NCBI GenBank assembly: GCA_963715785.1 | Contig: OY970276.1 | Span: 806,001 to 870,000, forward strand | Direction of reading: 5' to 3' | Source: LD21 sp963715785 | GTDB taxonomy: Bacteria; Bacteroidota; Bacteroidia; Bacteroidales; VadinHA17 | DNA: 64,000 nt | Shown here: positions 55,301 to 59,715 of the stretch, piece after piece | Layout: every line of letters starts with the position of its first letter | How positions within the stretch are numbered: position 1 is the stretch's first letter | Notes under the pieces: generated by a model | What the model saw: the letters and a program-made list of their open reading frames with translations, nothing else | Told to the model about the DNA's origin: nothing | Database searches by the model: none | Made by a program: the position numbers and the translations under genes

Positions 55301-56370
55301 TAACAAACCAGGCAGGATGTATTTCAGAGGCTTCATCCGATATCCTTATCCTGGCATATCCGGGAGCACCAACTAATCCACCTTCAGAATTGTCTGATTA
55401 TAATGGAAATAATATAAGCTGCTATGGGAAATCGGACGGATACATAAAGATAAATCCTGCCGGAGATATTTCTCAGTATACCTTCAGCTGGAGTGGCCCG
55501 GATGGCTTTGTATCCACCGATAAAGATATTTCAGGATTGAAAGCGGGTCAGTACGTACTGACAATAACTGATAATTACAGTTGTTCGGCTATTACGGATT
55601 TTGTACTGACCGAGCCACAGCAGATTGGCATGACCGTTGTCCTTTCAGTAAGTTCTGATGGCGCCTTTAATATTAATTGTGCCGGTGCGAGTACAGGATC
55701 GGCTTCCATAACGGCAGTCAATTCTACAGGATCAGTGAATTACCTGTGGAGTGACGGCTATACCGGTAACAACAGATCAGACATGCCGGCAGGCACATAC
55801 GGACTGATAATAACGGATTCAAATAATTGCAATGCTGATTCAACGATAACGCTGACAGCACCTGATTCGCTGAAGCTCAAGTTCGATGTTGCACAGCCTT
55901 TCTGTCCCGATAATTCTGACGGATCAATAAGCCTTACCGTTACCGGAGGAATATCGCTTTCCGATTACATCTACAAATGGTCGGATAATTCCACAGGCAA
56001 AAGTCTGCAGAACATTTCTCAGGGATTATATAAAGTGAGTATTGAAGATCTGAATGGATGTATTGTAAGGGATTCCGTACAGGTAGATCCGAAGAATGAA
56101 ACCTGTCTGATAATTCCGAATGCAATATCGCCCAATGGTGACCTCATAAATGATGTTTGGAATATTACACATATCGAACAGTACCCGCTGGCTGTTATAA
56201 AAATTTTCAACAACTGGGGTGTTACTGTCTGGAGATCTGAACCCGGCTATCCTCATCCCTGGGATGGCAGAAGCAACGGAATAGCGCTGCCAATTGACTC
56301 ATACTTTTATATAATTGATCTGCACAACGGATCAAAGCCAATTGCAGGAAACGTAACAATAATCAAATAG
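34303..56370 (+). CDS. Giant modular T9SS-secreted protein 2 (about 7,355 aa)
   Basis: The start chosen is the ATG at 34303, because it opens directly on a signal peptide (MKSRINLGKLLLVTGFWLLI, cut near AIGQS). An in-frame TTG at 34249 would add 18 residues. Approximate order: Ig/PKD-like and TQPTC modules (30-1274); 16 nearly identical 92-residue Ig-like units (1275-2746), each with Cys, YQW and Cys spaced as in Ig folds (C19, W41, C77); 23 diverged units of the same family (2747-4826); mixed modules; 20 units of about 80 residues with TQPSSC, GLPATGTWTINPG and PGTYNF.VTS.AGC (5385-7023); SprB-like repeats (7028-7266); and a CHU_C type B T9SS domain (7268-7355: ISPNGDLINDVW, IFNNWGVTVW, PWDGRSNG). 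No enzyme domain was seen. It is probably an adhesin or filament, exported with the PorP/SprF protein that follows after 18 bp. Confidence 0.93.
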   Translation: MKSRINLGKLLLVTGFWLLIAGKAIGQSCPTTPVISFSAEQNISSTTVEVCTTIQGGTDADHTDIDTRSGGTGGAGIAYHWQYSFNNIDWTTDPNYALNSNYRILSFFTTPGTYYFRLWVTNTACPLGVYSSVIVLHVNGTLPASPTASANPSSSCTAEGTPVSVTFTAANCTGNNPTIQWWNIQFGGGDNPIHSGSPWTTPINTTTTYWVSCRTGTSLNNYCESPRTPVTVTVGQMGNIGSITGLTTVCPGQSNVTYSIAPIVGANYAWNYLGTGASGYSVNSNIVNVNFTSGATGGLLSVTVTGCGSQSTNLSISVNPLPAPTVGTITQPNCETATGSVYLSGLPATGTWTLTPFPADIAPITQTGSFWTVTGLTQATTYRFTVQTGTDCISNQSSDIIINARPTPATPPIAGNITTPTCHTPGSVDLNGLPSGNWTLTRTPGGDTPGSGVTTTVSNLAPGTYTFTVTSESGCTSGPTNVIIPTNTDVPTAPVVEVPVQPTCSSDGSVMVSGLPTSGAWRLTLLPEGTFKDGSGFSINWTGLAQGTHHFTVTNQATCESGLSADVIIYARPAPPTPPSIGTITQPTCGEPTGSIALSGLPAGSWTLTSYPGGDIIWSGTDITLSGLAANQSYYFTVTTSPGCTSDNSATANIGAVQASPPAPTVVVTAQPTCALNTGTIDVSSPLGAYEYNLDGGAWQTSTTFSGVTPGSHTIRARSSIDIGCISGTTPISVNAQPLVPTAFAVTGGGAYCAGGTGMAVGLANSQSGVSYQLQLGGLDTGSPVVGTGSAISFGLQTAAGTYTVIATSTSAGNCQSMMTGNQMITITPIPPKPTVTITTQPTCTTPNATVQVSGWTGTAQVKRWPGGSVVALGTSPRTITLQPLGLSYHYTYQAIVVGSCQSADSDPIDILLPLLTANAGTDQTICSSASATLAGGIGGGAVSGTWSGGTGTYLPNNTTLNATYTPSAAEIASGTAALTLTANAVGSCPAVNDQVIITINPVATVNAGIDQTVCTISPIPLGGSIGGSATSATWSGGSGTFTPNNTTLNATYTPSAGEISAGTVTLTLTTNDPAGPCAAASDQLILTFYPLLVPGAHNTSPLEECQGYNPDSLFFNSPAISGGRKPYTYQWRLNGTNIAGATQGNYDPPVLTIPGPFSYNCIVLDACGSTFTTSPKVITIVPEPSVNISGPTSICQNEVVSLSADVIDGTGTYLYEWRSGPTAVGPWTAISGAINQLYSPLTSIAGTYYFQVHIYPAHPECNEATSSTLTFTVNPSLPASVNIAANPAGAICAGTSVIFTATPTNGGTTPTYQWKKGGVNIPGETGATYTTTTLANGDVITVTMTSNALCVSGSPATSPGITMTVNPSLPASVNIAANPAGAICAGTSVIFTATPTNGGTTPTYQWKKGGVNIPGETGATYTTTTLANGDVITVTMTSNALCVSGSPATSPGITMTVNPSLPASVNIAANPAGAICAGTSVIFTATPTNGGTTPTYQWKKGGVNIPGETGATYTTTTLANGDVITVTMTSNALCVSGSPATSPGINMTVNPSLPASVNIAANPAGAICAGTSVIFTATPTNGGTTPTYQWKKGGVNIPGETGATYTTTTLANGDVITVTMTSNALCVSGSPATSPGINMTVNPSLPASVNIAANPAGAICAGTSVIFTATPTNGGTTPTYQWKKGGVNIPGETGATYTTTTLANGDVITVTMTSNALCVSGSPATSPGINMTVNPSLPASVNIAANPAGAICAGTSVIFTATPTNGGTTPTYQWKKGGVNIPGETGATYTTTTLANGDVITVTMTSNALCVSGSPATSPGINMTVNPSLPASVNIAANPAGAICAGTSVIFTATPTNGGTTPTYQWKKGGVNIPGETGATYTTTTLANGDVITVTMTSNALCVSGSPATSPGINMTVNPSLPASVNIAANPAGAICAGTSVIFTATPTNGGTTPTYQWKKGGVNIPGETGATYTTTTLANGDVITVTMTSNALCVSGSPATSPGITMTVNPSLPASVNIAANPAGAICAGTSVIFTATPTNGGTTPTYQWKKGGVNIPGETGATYTTTTLANGDVITVTMTSNALCVSGSPATSPGITMTVNPSLPASVNIAANPAGAICAGTSVIFTATPTNGGTTPTYQWKKGGVNIPGETGATYTTTTLANGDVITVTMTSNALCVSGSPATSPGITMTVNPSLPASVNIAANPAGAICAGTSVIFTATPTNGGTTPTYQWKKGGVNIPGETGATYTTTTLANGDVITVTMTSNALCVSGSPATSPGINMTVNPSLPASVNIAANPAGAICAGTSVIFTATPTNGGTTPTYQWKKGGVNIPGETGATYTTTTLANGDVITVTMTSNALCVSGPPATSPGINMTVNPSLPASVNIAANPAGAICAGTSVIFTATPTNGGTTPTYQWKKGGVNIPGETGATYTTTTLANGDVITVTMTSNALCVSGSPATSPGITMTVNPSLPASVNIAANPAGAICAGTSVIFTATPTNGGTTPTYQWKKGGVNIPGETGATYTTTTLANGDVITVTMTSNALCVSGSPATSPGINMTVNPSLPASVNIAANPAGAICAGTSVIFTATPTNGGTTPTYQWKKGGVNIPGETGATYTTTTLANGDVITVTMTSNALCVSGSPATSPGITMTVNPSLPASVNIAANPAGAICAGTSVIFTATPTNGGTTPTYQWKKGGVNIPGETGATYTTTTLANGDVITVTMTSNALCVSGSPATSPGINMTVNPSVTPGITIAANPTGAICAGTSVTFSATPVNGGATPAYQWRINGANAGTDSPTFTSTTFNNGDVVSVVMTSNANCTTTPTATSAPVTMTVNASVTPGVSIAANPTGAICSGTSVAFTATPVNGGASPAYQWKINGINAGTNSPTFTSTTFANGDVVTVVMTSNAACTTAPTATSAPVTMTVNANVTPAVSVVASQTSICSGANVTFTATPTNGGAAPAYQWRVNAVNAGTDSPTFTSTTLANGDVITVVMTSNATCTTSPTATSAPVTMTVNASVTPAVTIVANPTGAICAGASVTFTATPVNGGATPTYQWRINGSNAGTDSPTFTSTTFNNGDVVTVVMTSNANCTTTPTATSASVTMTVNASVTPGVSIAANPTGAVCSGTSVAFTATPVNGGAAPSYQWQVNGVNAGTNSPTFTSTTFANGDVVTVVMTSNAACTTTPTATSAPVTVAVNASVTPAVSVVASQTSICVGASVTFTATPTNGGAAPSYQWRVNGVNAGTNSPAFTSTSIANGDVVTVVMTSNATCTTSPTATSTPVTMTVNASVTPDVTIAASPSGSVCTGTSVTFTATPINGGAAPTYLWQVNGITVPGETAVSFTTTTLANNDQVRVTMTSNAACTTSPTATSAPVTMTVNSITPSVSIVASQTSICLGASVTFTATPTNGGAAPTYVWQVNGITVPGQTAATFTTTTLADNDLVTAIMTSNAACTTTPTATSNTITMSASSITPAVSVAASQTSICVGASVTFTATPTNGGAAPTYVWHVNGITVPGQTAATFTTTTLADNDQVAVIMTSNASCTTTPTATSNTITMSAASITPAVSVAASQTSICVGASVTFTATPTNGGPAPTYEWQVNGITVTGQTAATFTTSTLANNDQVAVIMTSNASCTTTPTATSNTITITAASTTPSVSVAASQTSICAGASVTFTATPTNGGAAPTYEWQVNGITVSGQTAVTFTTTTLANNDQVRVTMTSNAACTTSPTATSTPVIMTVNTVTTSVSVVASQTSICVGASVTFTATPTNGGAAPTYEWQVNGITVSGQTAATFTTTTLADNDQVIVIMTSNASCTTTPTATSNTITMTAASITPAVSVGASQTTICSGASVTFTATPVNGGAAPSYQWRVNAVNGGTDSPTFTSTTLANGDVITVVMTSNATCTTSPTATSAPVTMTVNASVTPAVTIVANPTGAICAGASVTFTATPVNGGAAPSYQWRINGSNAGTDSPTFNSTTFNNGDVVTVVMTSNANCTTTPTATSVPVTMTVNASVTPGVSIAANPTAAICAGASVAFTATPVNGGAGPSYQWQVNGANAGTNSPTFTSTTLANGDIVTVVMTSNATCTTSPTATSAPVTMTVNASVTPAVSVVASQTSICVGASVTFNATPTNGGAAPSYQWRVNGVNAGTDSPAFTSTTLSNGDVVTVVMTSNATCITSPTATSAPVTMTVNASVTPDVSIAASPSGAICAGTSVTLTATPTNGGPAPAYLWQVNGITISGETAASFTTTTLANNDQVRVTMTSNAACTTSPTATSTPLTMTVNSVTPSVSIVASQTSICVGASVTFTATPTNGGAAPSYVWQVNGITVPGQTAETFTTTTLADNDQVTVIMTSNASCTTSPNATSNIITMSAASVTPSVSVAASQTSICVGASVTFTATPTNGGAAPTYVWQVNGIIVPGQTAETFTTTTLADNDQVRVIMTSNASCTTTPNATSNIITMSAASITPAVTIVASQTSICVGASVTFTATPTNGGAAPTYEWQINGITVPGQSAASFTTTALANNDQVRVIMTSNASCTTTPTATSNTITISAASVTPAVSVAASQTSICVGTSVTFTATPVNGGAAPSYEWQVNGITVPGQTAVTFTTTTLANNDQVRVTMTSNAACTTSPTATSTPITITVNTVTPSVSIVASQTSICVGASVTFTATPTNGGAAPTYEWQVNGITVPGQTAATFTTTSLADNDQIIAIMTSNAACVTSPTATSNTITMTAASITPSVSVVASQTTICSGASVTFTATPVNGGAVPSYQWRVNGINAGTDSPTFTSTTLANGDAVTVVMTSNATCTTTPNATSAPVTMTVNAAPIVTDQTGSVLSGASFLISPTGVPTGTTYTWSAPVITGGVTGGSAQATPQISITGTLTIPSGTGTATYSVIPASGTCIGAAFTVTITVTSGCVPVTIGTLPTDNNMCPTSGSASFSVIANGTAPFTYQWEYNNGGTWAAVVNGTPVGASYTNATASAMDVSGITSAGSYQYRSVITNCSGGNSITSAAATLIVNTSPSAPAVNVTQPTCTDATGTIVVTSTTTGLTFSLDAAPYVAYPAGGFNALASGPHTLTAQNAGGCISSITNITIDPQPETPIIADQTASILTGTAFNVTPATAPPGTTYTWSAPAYTGGVTGGGAQAVAQTNISGTLTVPSGTGTAAYIVTPALGACIGNPFTVTVTVSASCIPVTIGIQPTDNVMCSTSGIASFTVAANGTSPFIYQWEYNNGGTWEAVADGTPAGAAYTNATTATLDIAGITIPADYQYRAIITNCGGGNNAISGIVTLTVNATPSLSALGNNPVTCGANGSIDFTFTNVPDGSYTITYATGSFTNVNVIAGTASVTAAAGVYNNLEITAGSCTSAAGVNISIPDSGPASPVVGIITQPSSCATPTGSVPLSGLPGTGTWTINPGSIAGTGTTTTVTGLIPGTYNFTVTSGGCTSPATENVVIDPAPAAPPAPFVDAVTQPSSCALPTGSVTLSGLPGTGTWVINPGSIAGTGTTTTISYLIPGSYNFYVTSEAGCISPASATVVIDAATVAPPAPIIGTITQPASCAAPTGSVVLNGLPATGTWTINPGSIAGTGTTTTINLSPGTYTFNVTAEAGCISVESASVVINPAPVAPTAPIIGTITQPSSCIATTGSVVLNGLPATGIWTINPGSISGTGTSATISNLAPGTYNFDVTSDAGCISSPSAAVIIQVAPPAPTEPIVGAITQPSSCIATTGSVVLTGLPSTGDWVINPGGITGNGISTTITNLAPGTYNFTVYSDPGCISHASADVVINPAPVAPTAPVVGTITQPSSCSATTGSVILNGLPSTGTWIINPGAITGTGISTTISNLVPGTYNFSVTAEAGCISNASADVVISSPPVAPTAPIAETITQPSSCASSFGTVVLSGLPATGTWTINPGSIAGTGTTTTLSLSPGTYSFSVTSEAGCISLPSAEVFINDIPAGPLAPMVGAITQPSSCASPTGSVILSGLPATGTWVINPGSIAGTGSTTTITNLIPGSYNFYVTSEAGCISLASATVVINAAPVAPPAPIIGTITQPASCAAPTGSVVLNGLPATGTWTINPGSIAGTGSSTTLNLSPGTYSFNVTAQEGCISVESASVIINPAPAAPTAPIIGTVTQPSSCTSPTGSVVLNGLPATGTWIINPGSIAGTGTSTTILNLAPGTYNFDVTSDAGCISRASGDVIIQAAPSAPSAPVVGTITQPSSCSAPTGSVVLTGLPVSGTWTLNPGGITGNGVSTTITNLAPGTYNFTVYSDPGCISHASADIVINPAPVPPTAPIVGSITQPSSCSATTGSVVLNGLPSGTWTINPGAITGTGPSTTIPNLIPGTYNFSITSEAGCISNPSADVVINPPPPAPTAPVAGLITQPSSCGSPTGSVVLNGLPATGTWTINPGGITGNSTSTTLNLSPGTYRFNVTSDAGCISLPSTDIIIISPPGTPATPVIGAVTQPSSCTLPTGSVVLNGLPATGVWTINPGSITGTGTTTTVPDLDPGTYNFTVSVATGCSSLASSAVVINTPSGVLTAPVPGTITQPTCEVATGSVILTGLPTGTWTINPGAISGSGTSTTISELPIGTYNFTVTSDAGCISPASEDVVITAFTGGPAAPVIGSVAQPTCTDITGGIILTGLPTGTWTVNPGSITGSGASTTIPDLEAGTYNYTVTNDAGCTSPVSEDVIISAFPGSPLTPLVGVIIQPSCASATGSVILNGLPAGAWAINPGAITGTGSSTTITGLAAGTFNFTVTNGGGCISPATADVVIVAYAGSPAAPSIGEITQPTCQVGTGSVALNGLPAGGWTINPGAITGTGSDTVVTGLNLGTHTFMVTNESGCVSAASAPVTITAFPDAPATPVIGTVIQPVCTVATGSVTLDGLPAGNWTIEPGAVTGTGTSLTLTGLKTGPYNFSVINEAGCISAPSATVVFTPYPGAPETPVVEVTQPTCSVPTGSVLLTGLPSGSWTINPGSVTGTGPSASISGLSIGSHNFTVTNQAGCISEASSDILILAYPGAPTNPPSELSDYNGNNISCYGKSDGYIKINPAGDISQYTFSWSGPDGFVSTDKDISGLKAGQYVLTITDNYSCSAITDFVLTEPQQIGMTVVLSVSSDGAFNINCAGASTGSASITAVNSTGSVNYLWSDGYTGNNRSDMPAGTYGLIITDSNNCNADSTITLTAPDSLKLKFDVAQPFCPDNSDGSISLTVTGGISLSDYIYKWSDNSTGKSLQNISQGLYKVSIEDLNGCIVRDSVQVDPKNETCLIIPNAISPNGDLINDVWNITHIEQYPLAVIKIFNNWGVTVWRSEPGYPHPWDGRSNGIALPIDSYFYIIDLHNGSKPIAGNVTIIK
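38125..42540 (+). repeat. Sixteen near-identical 276-bp tandem repeats
   Basis: Units start every 276 bp from 38125 to 42265, encoding 92-residue Ig-like modules starting NPSLPASVNIAANPAG. Variation is confined to a handful of sites: GCTGGA/GCAGGA, ACATATAC/ACATACAC, GATTAC/GATCAC, and ACT/AAT (Thr/Asn before MTV). Copy 12 has one Ser-to-Pro change. Almost all other differences are synonymous. The unit length is a multiple of 3, so copy number can change without breaking the frame. Confidence 0.97.
43087..48780 (+). repeat. 2,709-bp higher-order repeat (2.1 copies) of ten Ig-like modules
   Basis: The ATCTGC at the conserved Cys of module 3 (43135) recurs at 45844 and 48553, exactly 2,709 bp apart both times (903 codons). 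Modules 3-12 match modules 13-22 in type order (SVVASQ, TIVANPTG, SIAANPT, SVVASQ, DV.IAASPSG and so on), and module 23 starts a third copy. Near-identical DNA runs of over 200 bp are visible, for example 43200-43440 against 45909-46149. Confidence 0.9.
50701..53673 (+). repeat. 1,488-bp higher-order repeat (2 copies) of six TQPSSC modules
   Basis: Modules 2-7 (50701-52188) and 8-13 (52189-53673) pair one to one. The offset is 1,488 bp (496 codons), checked at the module start and at the CAGCCTGCCTCCTG motif (50971 versus 52459). The second copy is one codon shorter in its fifth module (GLPSGTW versus GLPSTGTW). Confidence 0.88.
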
Positions 56371-56388
56371 AAAAATATTGTATCAGTC

Positions 56389-57375
56389 ATGAAAAAGCTT
56401 ATTTACATTTTATTTTTTACGATTATTGGACAGTTATCATTTGCACAACAGCTGCCTTTATACAGTCAGTATCTTTACAATAAGTTCCTGATTAATCCTG
56501 CAGTTGCAGGCAGTGATGGTTATACAAGCCTCAATCTTACGGCGCGAAAGCAATGGATTGGACTTGCGGGCTCTCCCCAGACCTTCTCTTTCAGTGTTCA
56601 GACCCGATTTCTGAAACGAGGTCATATTCTGAAAGTAAAAAATAATAAGACTACTTTCAGACCGCAGAACGATGCAAAAGTCGGACTCGGGGCCTCGGTT
56701 TTCAGTAACCAGAGCGGTCTGATTCAGAGAACAGGATTTCAGTTAGCCTATTCTTATCACATCTGGCTGCGGGGAATGACGCAGCTTTCGCTCGGACTCT
56801 CTTTTAATGGCACTTATTTCAGGATTAATACAAAAGAATTAGCCCTGGAAGATCAGAATGATCCTCTGCTCAATGATAATCTGCGGCGTGGAATATTCAT
56901 TCCCGATGCGTCATTTGGGGCATACCTTCTTAACCACCAGTACAATCTTGGCTTTTCGGTCAATCAATTATTAGGGGCATCTGTAAAAATAGGAAATGAG
57001 GCTTACTCAAATTACACACTCTACAGACATTACTATATATTTGGCTCCTATAGCTTTGAAAGGGGGAAAATGGTTGAAATCAAGCCTTCCGTCCTGATAA
57101 TGATGTCTGAGCAGCAAAACCCTGTTGTCAGTCCGCTGGTGGAATTCGGGATAAATTATGTTTATAACCAGTCATTCTGGACCGGTTTGTCATATAGAAC
57201 GAGCGGAGCGGTAATAGCAAATGTCGGGGTTAAATACTCAAATATATTTATAGGCTATGCGTTCGATTTTACTCTCCAGGAGATCCAGAGAATTACTTAC
57301 GGAACCCATGAGCTGAATATAGCCTGGAAATTTGGAGACAGCGCCAGGAGATACAGGTGGATAGACCGTTATTAA
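56389..57375 (+). CDS. PorP/SprF family T9SS outer-membrane protein (partner of giant protein 2)
   Basis: A 328-residue protein with a signal peptide (MKKLIYILFFTIIGQLSFAQ) and the classic PorP/SprF mature N-terminus LPLYSQYLYNKFLINPAVAG, followed by LNLTARKQWIGLAGSPQTF, a motif shared across the family. The remainder alternates aromatic strands of an outer-membrane beta barrel and ends in the YGTHELNIAWKF strand. It starts 18 bp after the giant gene stop, so the two are almost certainly co-transcribed and functionally linked, as with SprB/SprF. Compared with the copy at 2391-3320 it is a much more typical family member. No terminator in the plus direction was seen within about 150 bp downstream. 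Confidence 0.93.
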   Translation: MKKLIYILFFTIIGQLSFAQQLPLYSQYLYNKFLINPAVAGSDGYTSLNLTARKQWIGLAGSPQTFSFSVQTRFLKRGHILKVKNNKTTFRPQNDAKVGLGASVFSNQSGLIQRTGFQLAYSYHIWLRGMTQLSLGLSFNGTYFRINTKELALEDQNDPLLNDNLRRGIFIPDASFGAYLLNHQYNLGFSVNQLLGASVKIGNEAYSNYTLYRHYYIFGSYSFERGKMVEIKPSVLIMMSEQQNPVVSPLVEFGINYVYNQSFWTGLSYRTSGAVIANVGVKYSNIFIGYAFDFTLQEIQRITYGTHELNIAWKFGDSARRYRWIDRY

Positions 57376-57545
57376 GATCTCGTCCGGTAAAAAGTCTATA
57401 TCCGGGAGATTGATTATTCAGATCATCTTCACTTCTGCTTGCTTGGCGCATCTTTTACCACAGAAGCTCCGGCGATTGTGTGCCCTTCCGTTAAGCTTCA
57501 GATGTTATGATCATTAATCGCTGCCTTGATGCATTGAATATTGAC

Positions 57546-57579
57546 AAAAAAAAAATGAAGCTTGAAATTGAAGCTTCAT
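57546..57579 (-). terminator. Intrinsic terminator of the lipoprotein gene
   Basis: A 9-bp perfect stem (57555-57563 with 57571-57579, ATGAAGCTT/AAGCTTCAT) with a 7-nt loop. On the minus strand it is followed by nine T (57554-57546). It lies about 30 bp after the stop of the minus-strand gene. Confidence 0.85.
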
Positions 57580-57608
57580 CAATAAGGTTTCCCGTTCAGA
57601 TTATCAGG

Positions 57609-58154
57609 TCAGCGCGCAATAGGAGTTAAAATAACCGACATAATCCTGGTATCATCAGGTAATGATGAAGTACGGGAATCGGCTTTTGAACCGGTTACTT
57701 TCTCGCTTATCAGCTGGACATTATATTCTCCGGGTTCGGTAACCGATACAGATCCCATATAGGAGTCAGCCCTGTAGTAAGGAAAATGGACTTCACTGGA
57801 ATTCCGGATAATCTTGTCACAAGCCGGAGTCACTTCCAGTTGATCGTCGAGTAAGCTTAGTCTCACCGAATTAGCATACTTCAAAACAGAAGTGTCTTTT
57901 GTAGCGCTGGAGAGCCACACTTTGAAATTGCCAGGTTTGGAGATGACAATATTCCAGTCGGCTGTATTGTTGGAGGGATTGCCTGCATCACTATAGCAGA
58001 CTGCCTTTTCGAGTATCAGTGAAATACTCCCGTCATTTTGCTGCAAAATCCTGTTTTCTGCGTTTCCTAAATCTTTGTTATTTCCCTTATGGCTGCACGA
58101 CCAGAACGGGATTATGATCAGGCCAATAACACATGGTAAAATTCTCGCTTTCAT
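57609..58154 (-). CDS. Lipoprotein of unknown function
   Basis: A 181-residue lipoprotein: a short signal peptide ending in a lipobox (IPFWSC, Cys20) followed by a charged linker, so it is anchored in a membrane, probably facing the periplasm or surface. The body looks like a single beta-sandwich: DWNIVISKPGNFKVWLSSA and VTEPGEYNVQLISEKV resemble the strand pattern of carbohydrate-binding or fucosidase-C-terminal-like modules, but this is weak. The family was not recognised. It has its own terminator and is separated from both neighbours by over 200 bp of non-coding sequence, so it is a single-gene unit. Confidence 0.75.
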   Translation of the reverse strand: MKARILPCVIGLIIIPFWSCSHKGNNKDLGNAENRILQQNDGSISLILEKAVCYSDAGNPSNNTADWNIVISKPGNFKVWLSSATKDTSVLKYANSVRLSLLDDQLEVTPACDKIIRNSSEVHFPYYRADSYMGSVSVTEPGEYNVQLISEKVTGSKADSRTSSLPDDTRIMSVILTPIAR

Positions 58155-58689
58155 AGTAATATCTCAGTTTTAATTTTTTTCGATTAAGATTAAATTTAAA
58201 ACAAATTATTTTATCCGGCGAACCGTTTTTGACCAAGAGCAGGAAACATTTGACAAAATGCCCGATTCACAATTTCAGAAAAAAATATCTCCTGGAAAAA
58301 TGCTGCAAATGCAGATATTCAGGCTTTTAATAGCAGAGGAAAAAGTCCTTTTAACCGCTAAGGGAACGCTAAGCAGGATCAGAGGCTGAGGCTGAGGTTA
58401 AGGTTGAGACTGAGGGAGCTGTTGAAAAAGTCCTTTTGCCTTTGGCGTCACGCTCCCAAAAAAGGCTGAAGTTCGCGCCATTTCCGGGCTTACCACCGCA
58501 CGTTATTCTCCGCGAATTCAGATCAGATAGTATGATTCGCATTCTATCAAGCAGGATATTTTATAAAAATATCAGAATATAAAGTTCTAGCCAATTTCAA
58601 TAAGCACGCAGGCAGTCCCAAAAATGTGCGAACCGGATGGCTTTTGGGCCCCATGTGGCGATGGCCAGTGCGACAACAAAGCCATCAGG
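58155..58689. other. Intergenic region with dispersed repeat and purine-rich tracts
   Basis: It holds a second, diverged copy of the TCCTTTTAACCGC...AACGCTAAG repeat (about 58344-58374; compare 2157), a GAGGCTGAGGCTGAGG hexamer run (58380-58415) and GGCGTCACGCTCCC-type sequence. No gene was identified. Confidence 0.5.
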
Positions 58690-58803
58690 TTGGATTTTTG
58701 GGCGGCTTTTCTTTCGTACTTTCTTTTTCCGCAAAAAGAAAGTACAGAAACTTAAAAGAGTGTTCTGAAAAAGATATTTGTTGAAGATGTGTATAAAGGG
58801 TAG
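58690..58803 (+). repeat. 114-bp inverted repeat, left copy
   Basis: It is identical to the reverse complement of 62024-62137 except for one base (CTGAAAAAG here, CTGAAAGAG there). It carries a perfect 13-bp hairpin (58716-58728 with 58733-58745, GTACTTTCTTTTT, 4-nt loop). It lies 156 bp past the 3' end of the LytTR operon, whose far end is marked by the other copy. Confidence 0.9.
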
Positions 58804-58959
58804 ATTGTTTAAGGGAAGGGTTGGGAAGGGTTAAGTCAAAAGGATGATGTTGAGGATAGCTTTGCCTTTGCCTTTGCCTCTGCCTTAACCTTAGCCTATT
58901 TGTTACACAGGACACAAAGGAGACACAACTTGTCCCGCAAGGCGGGATAGCGGCAAATT
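58804..58959. other. Short hexamer run and palindrome after the LytTR operon
   Basis: A GGGAAGGGTTGGGAAGGG stretch, TTTGCC hexamers (58860-58880), a TTTGTTACACAGGACACAAAGG stretch and the hairpin TCCCGC-AAG-GCGGGA (58933-58947), which may act as a weak terminator. No gene. Confidence 0.5.
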
Positions 58960-59715
58960 TTATTTATCTATCCATCTTTTGAAATCGGAAACCTTTTCAC
59001 GGCTTACCACAAAAAGGTCGCTTTTTTCTATCTCTTTCAGGGTAAGCTGAAGCCTGCTTGACGAATAGCTGTACATTAACGAAATGGATTCAATATTTAC
59101 TATACATTCTCGGTTGATCCTGAAGAACTTGCGCGGATCAAGCATTGTCTGCAGCTGATCAAGCGAATAGTCAACACCAAAATCCTTGCCATGACTATCA
59201 CATAGAAAGACATTCCGCTCGCAAATATGAAAATGGCTGACCTCTGATGCCGGGATTGACCGGTATTTTTCACCAATCCTGATGAGAAACCTTGATTTAT
59301 ACTGATTTCTGAATTCAAACATCAGCTGTTTGAAGTCTTTTTTGAACGGATCATTGTCGGCATAAAGTTTTTTGAATTTGGCTATAGCCGATTTAAGCAA
59401 CTCCTCTTCAACAGGTTTCAGCAGGTAGTCAATACTATTTACCTTAAAAGCTTTAAGCATATACTCATCAAAAGCTGTTGTAAAAACAATCGGTATATTG
59501 ACTTCTGTTGTTTCGAAAATTTCAAAACAGAGACCGTCATCAAGTTGAATATCCATGAAGATCAGATCAGGCTGCGGTTTCTCTCTGAGTCTGTTTATCG
59601 TTTCTTCAACAGTTTCAATGACACCCAGGATAGTCACTGACATGTCGGTTTTCATTAAAAGTCTGATCAGCCTGTCGGCTGCAGGTTTTTCATTCTCAAC
59701 GATTAAGATATTCAT
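58960..59715 (-). CDS. LytTR family response regulator
   Basis: A 251-residue two-component response regulator: receiver domain (about 1-115) with the acidic pocket (E8), phosphorylated Asp55 in DLIFMDIQLDDG, T79/T80 and the conserved Lys100 in SIDYLLKPV, followed by a LytTR DNA-binding domain (about 150-251) with FLIRIGEKYRSIPASEVSHF and the FFRINRECIVNI motif. It should bind short direct repeats upstream of target genes; the targets are not evident. Its ATG overlaps the stop of the kinase gene by 1 nt (TGATG at 59713-59717), so the pair is translationally coupled. It is the last gene of a three-gene operon. Confidence 0.96.
   Translation of the reverse strand: MNILIVENEKPAADRLIRLLMKTDMSVTILGVIETVEETINRLREKPQPDLIFMDIQLDDGLCFEIFETTEVNIPIVFTTAFDEYMLKAFKVNSIDYLLKPVEEELLKSAIAKFKKLYADNDPFKKDFKQLMFEFRNQYKSRFLIRIGEKYRSIPASEVSHFHICERNVFLCDSHGKDFGVDYSLDQLQTMLDPRKFFRINRECIVNIESISLMYSYSSSRLQLTLKEIEKSDLFVVSREKVSDFKRWIDK

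Noticed and set aside
58685..58915. 76-codon minus-strand frame
   Set aside because: It is made of the 114-bp repeat and hexamer runs; no conserved protein features.
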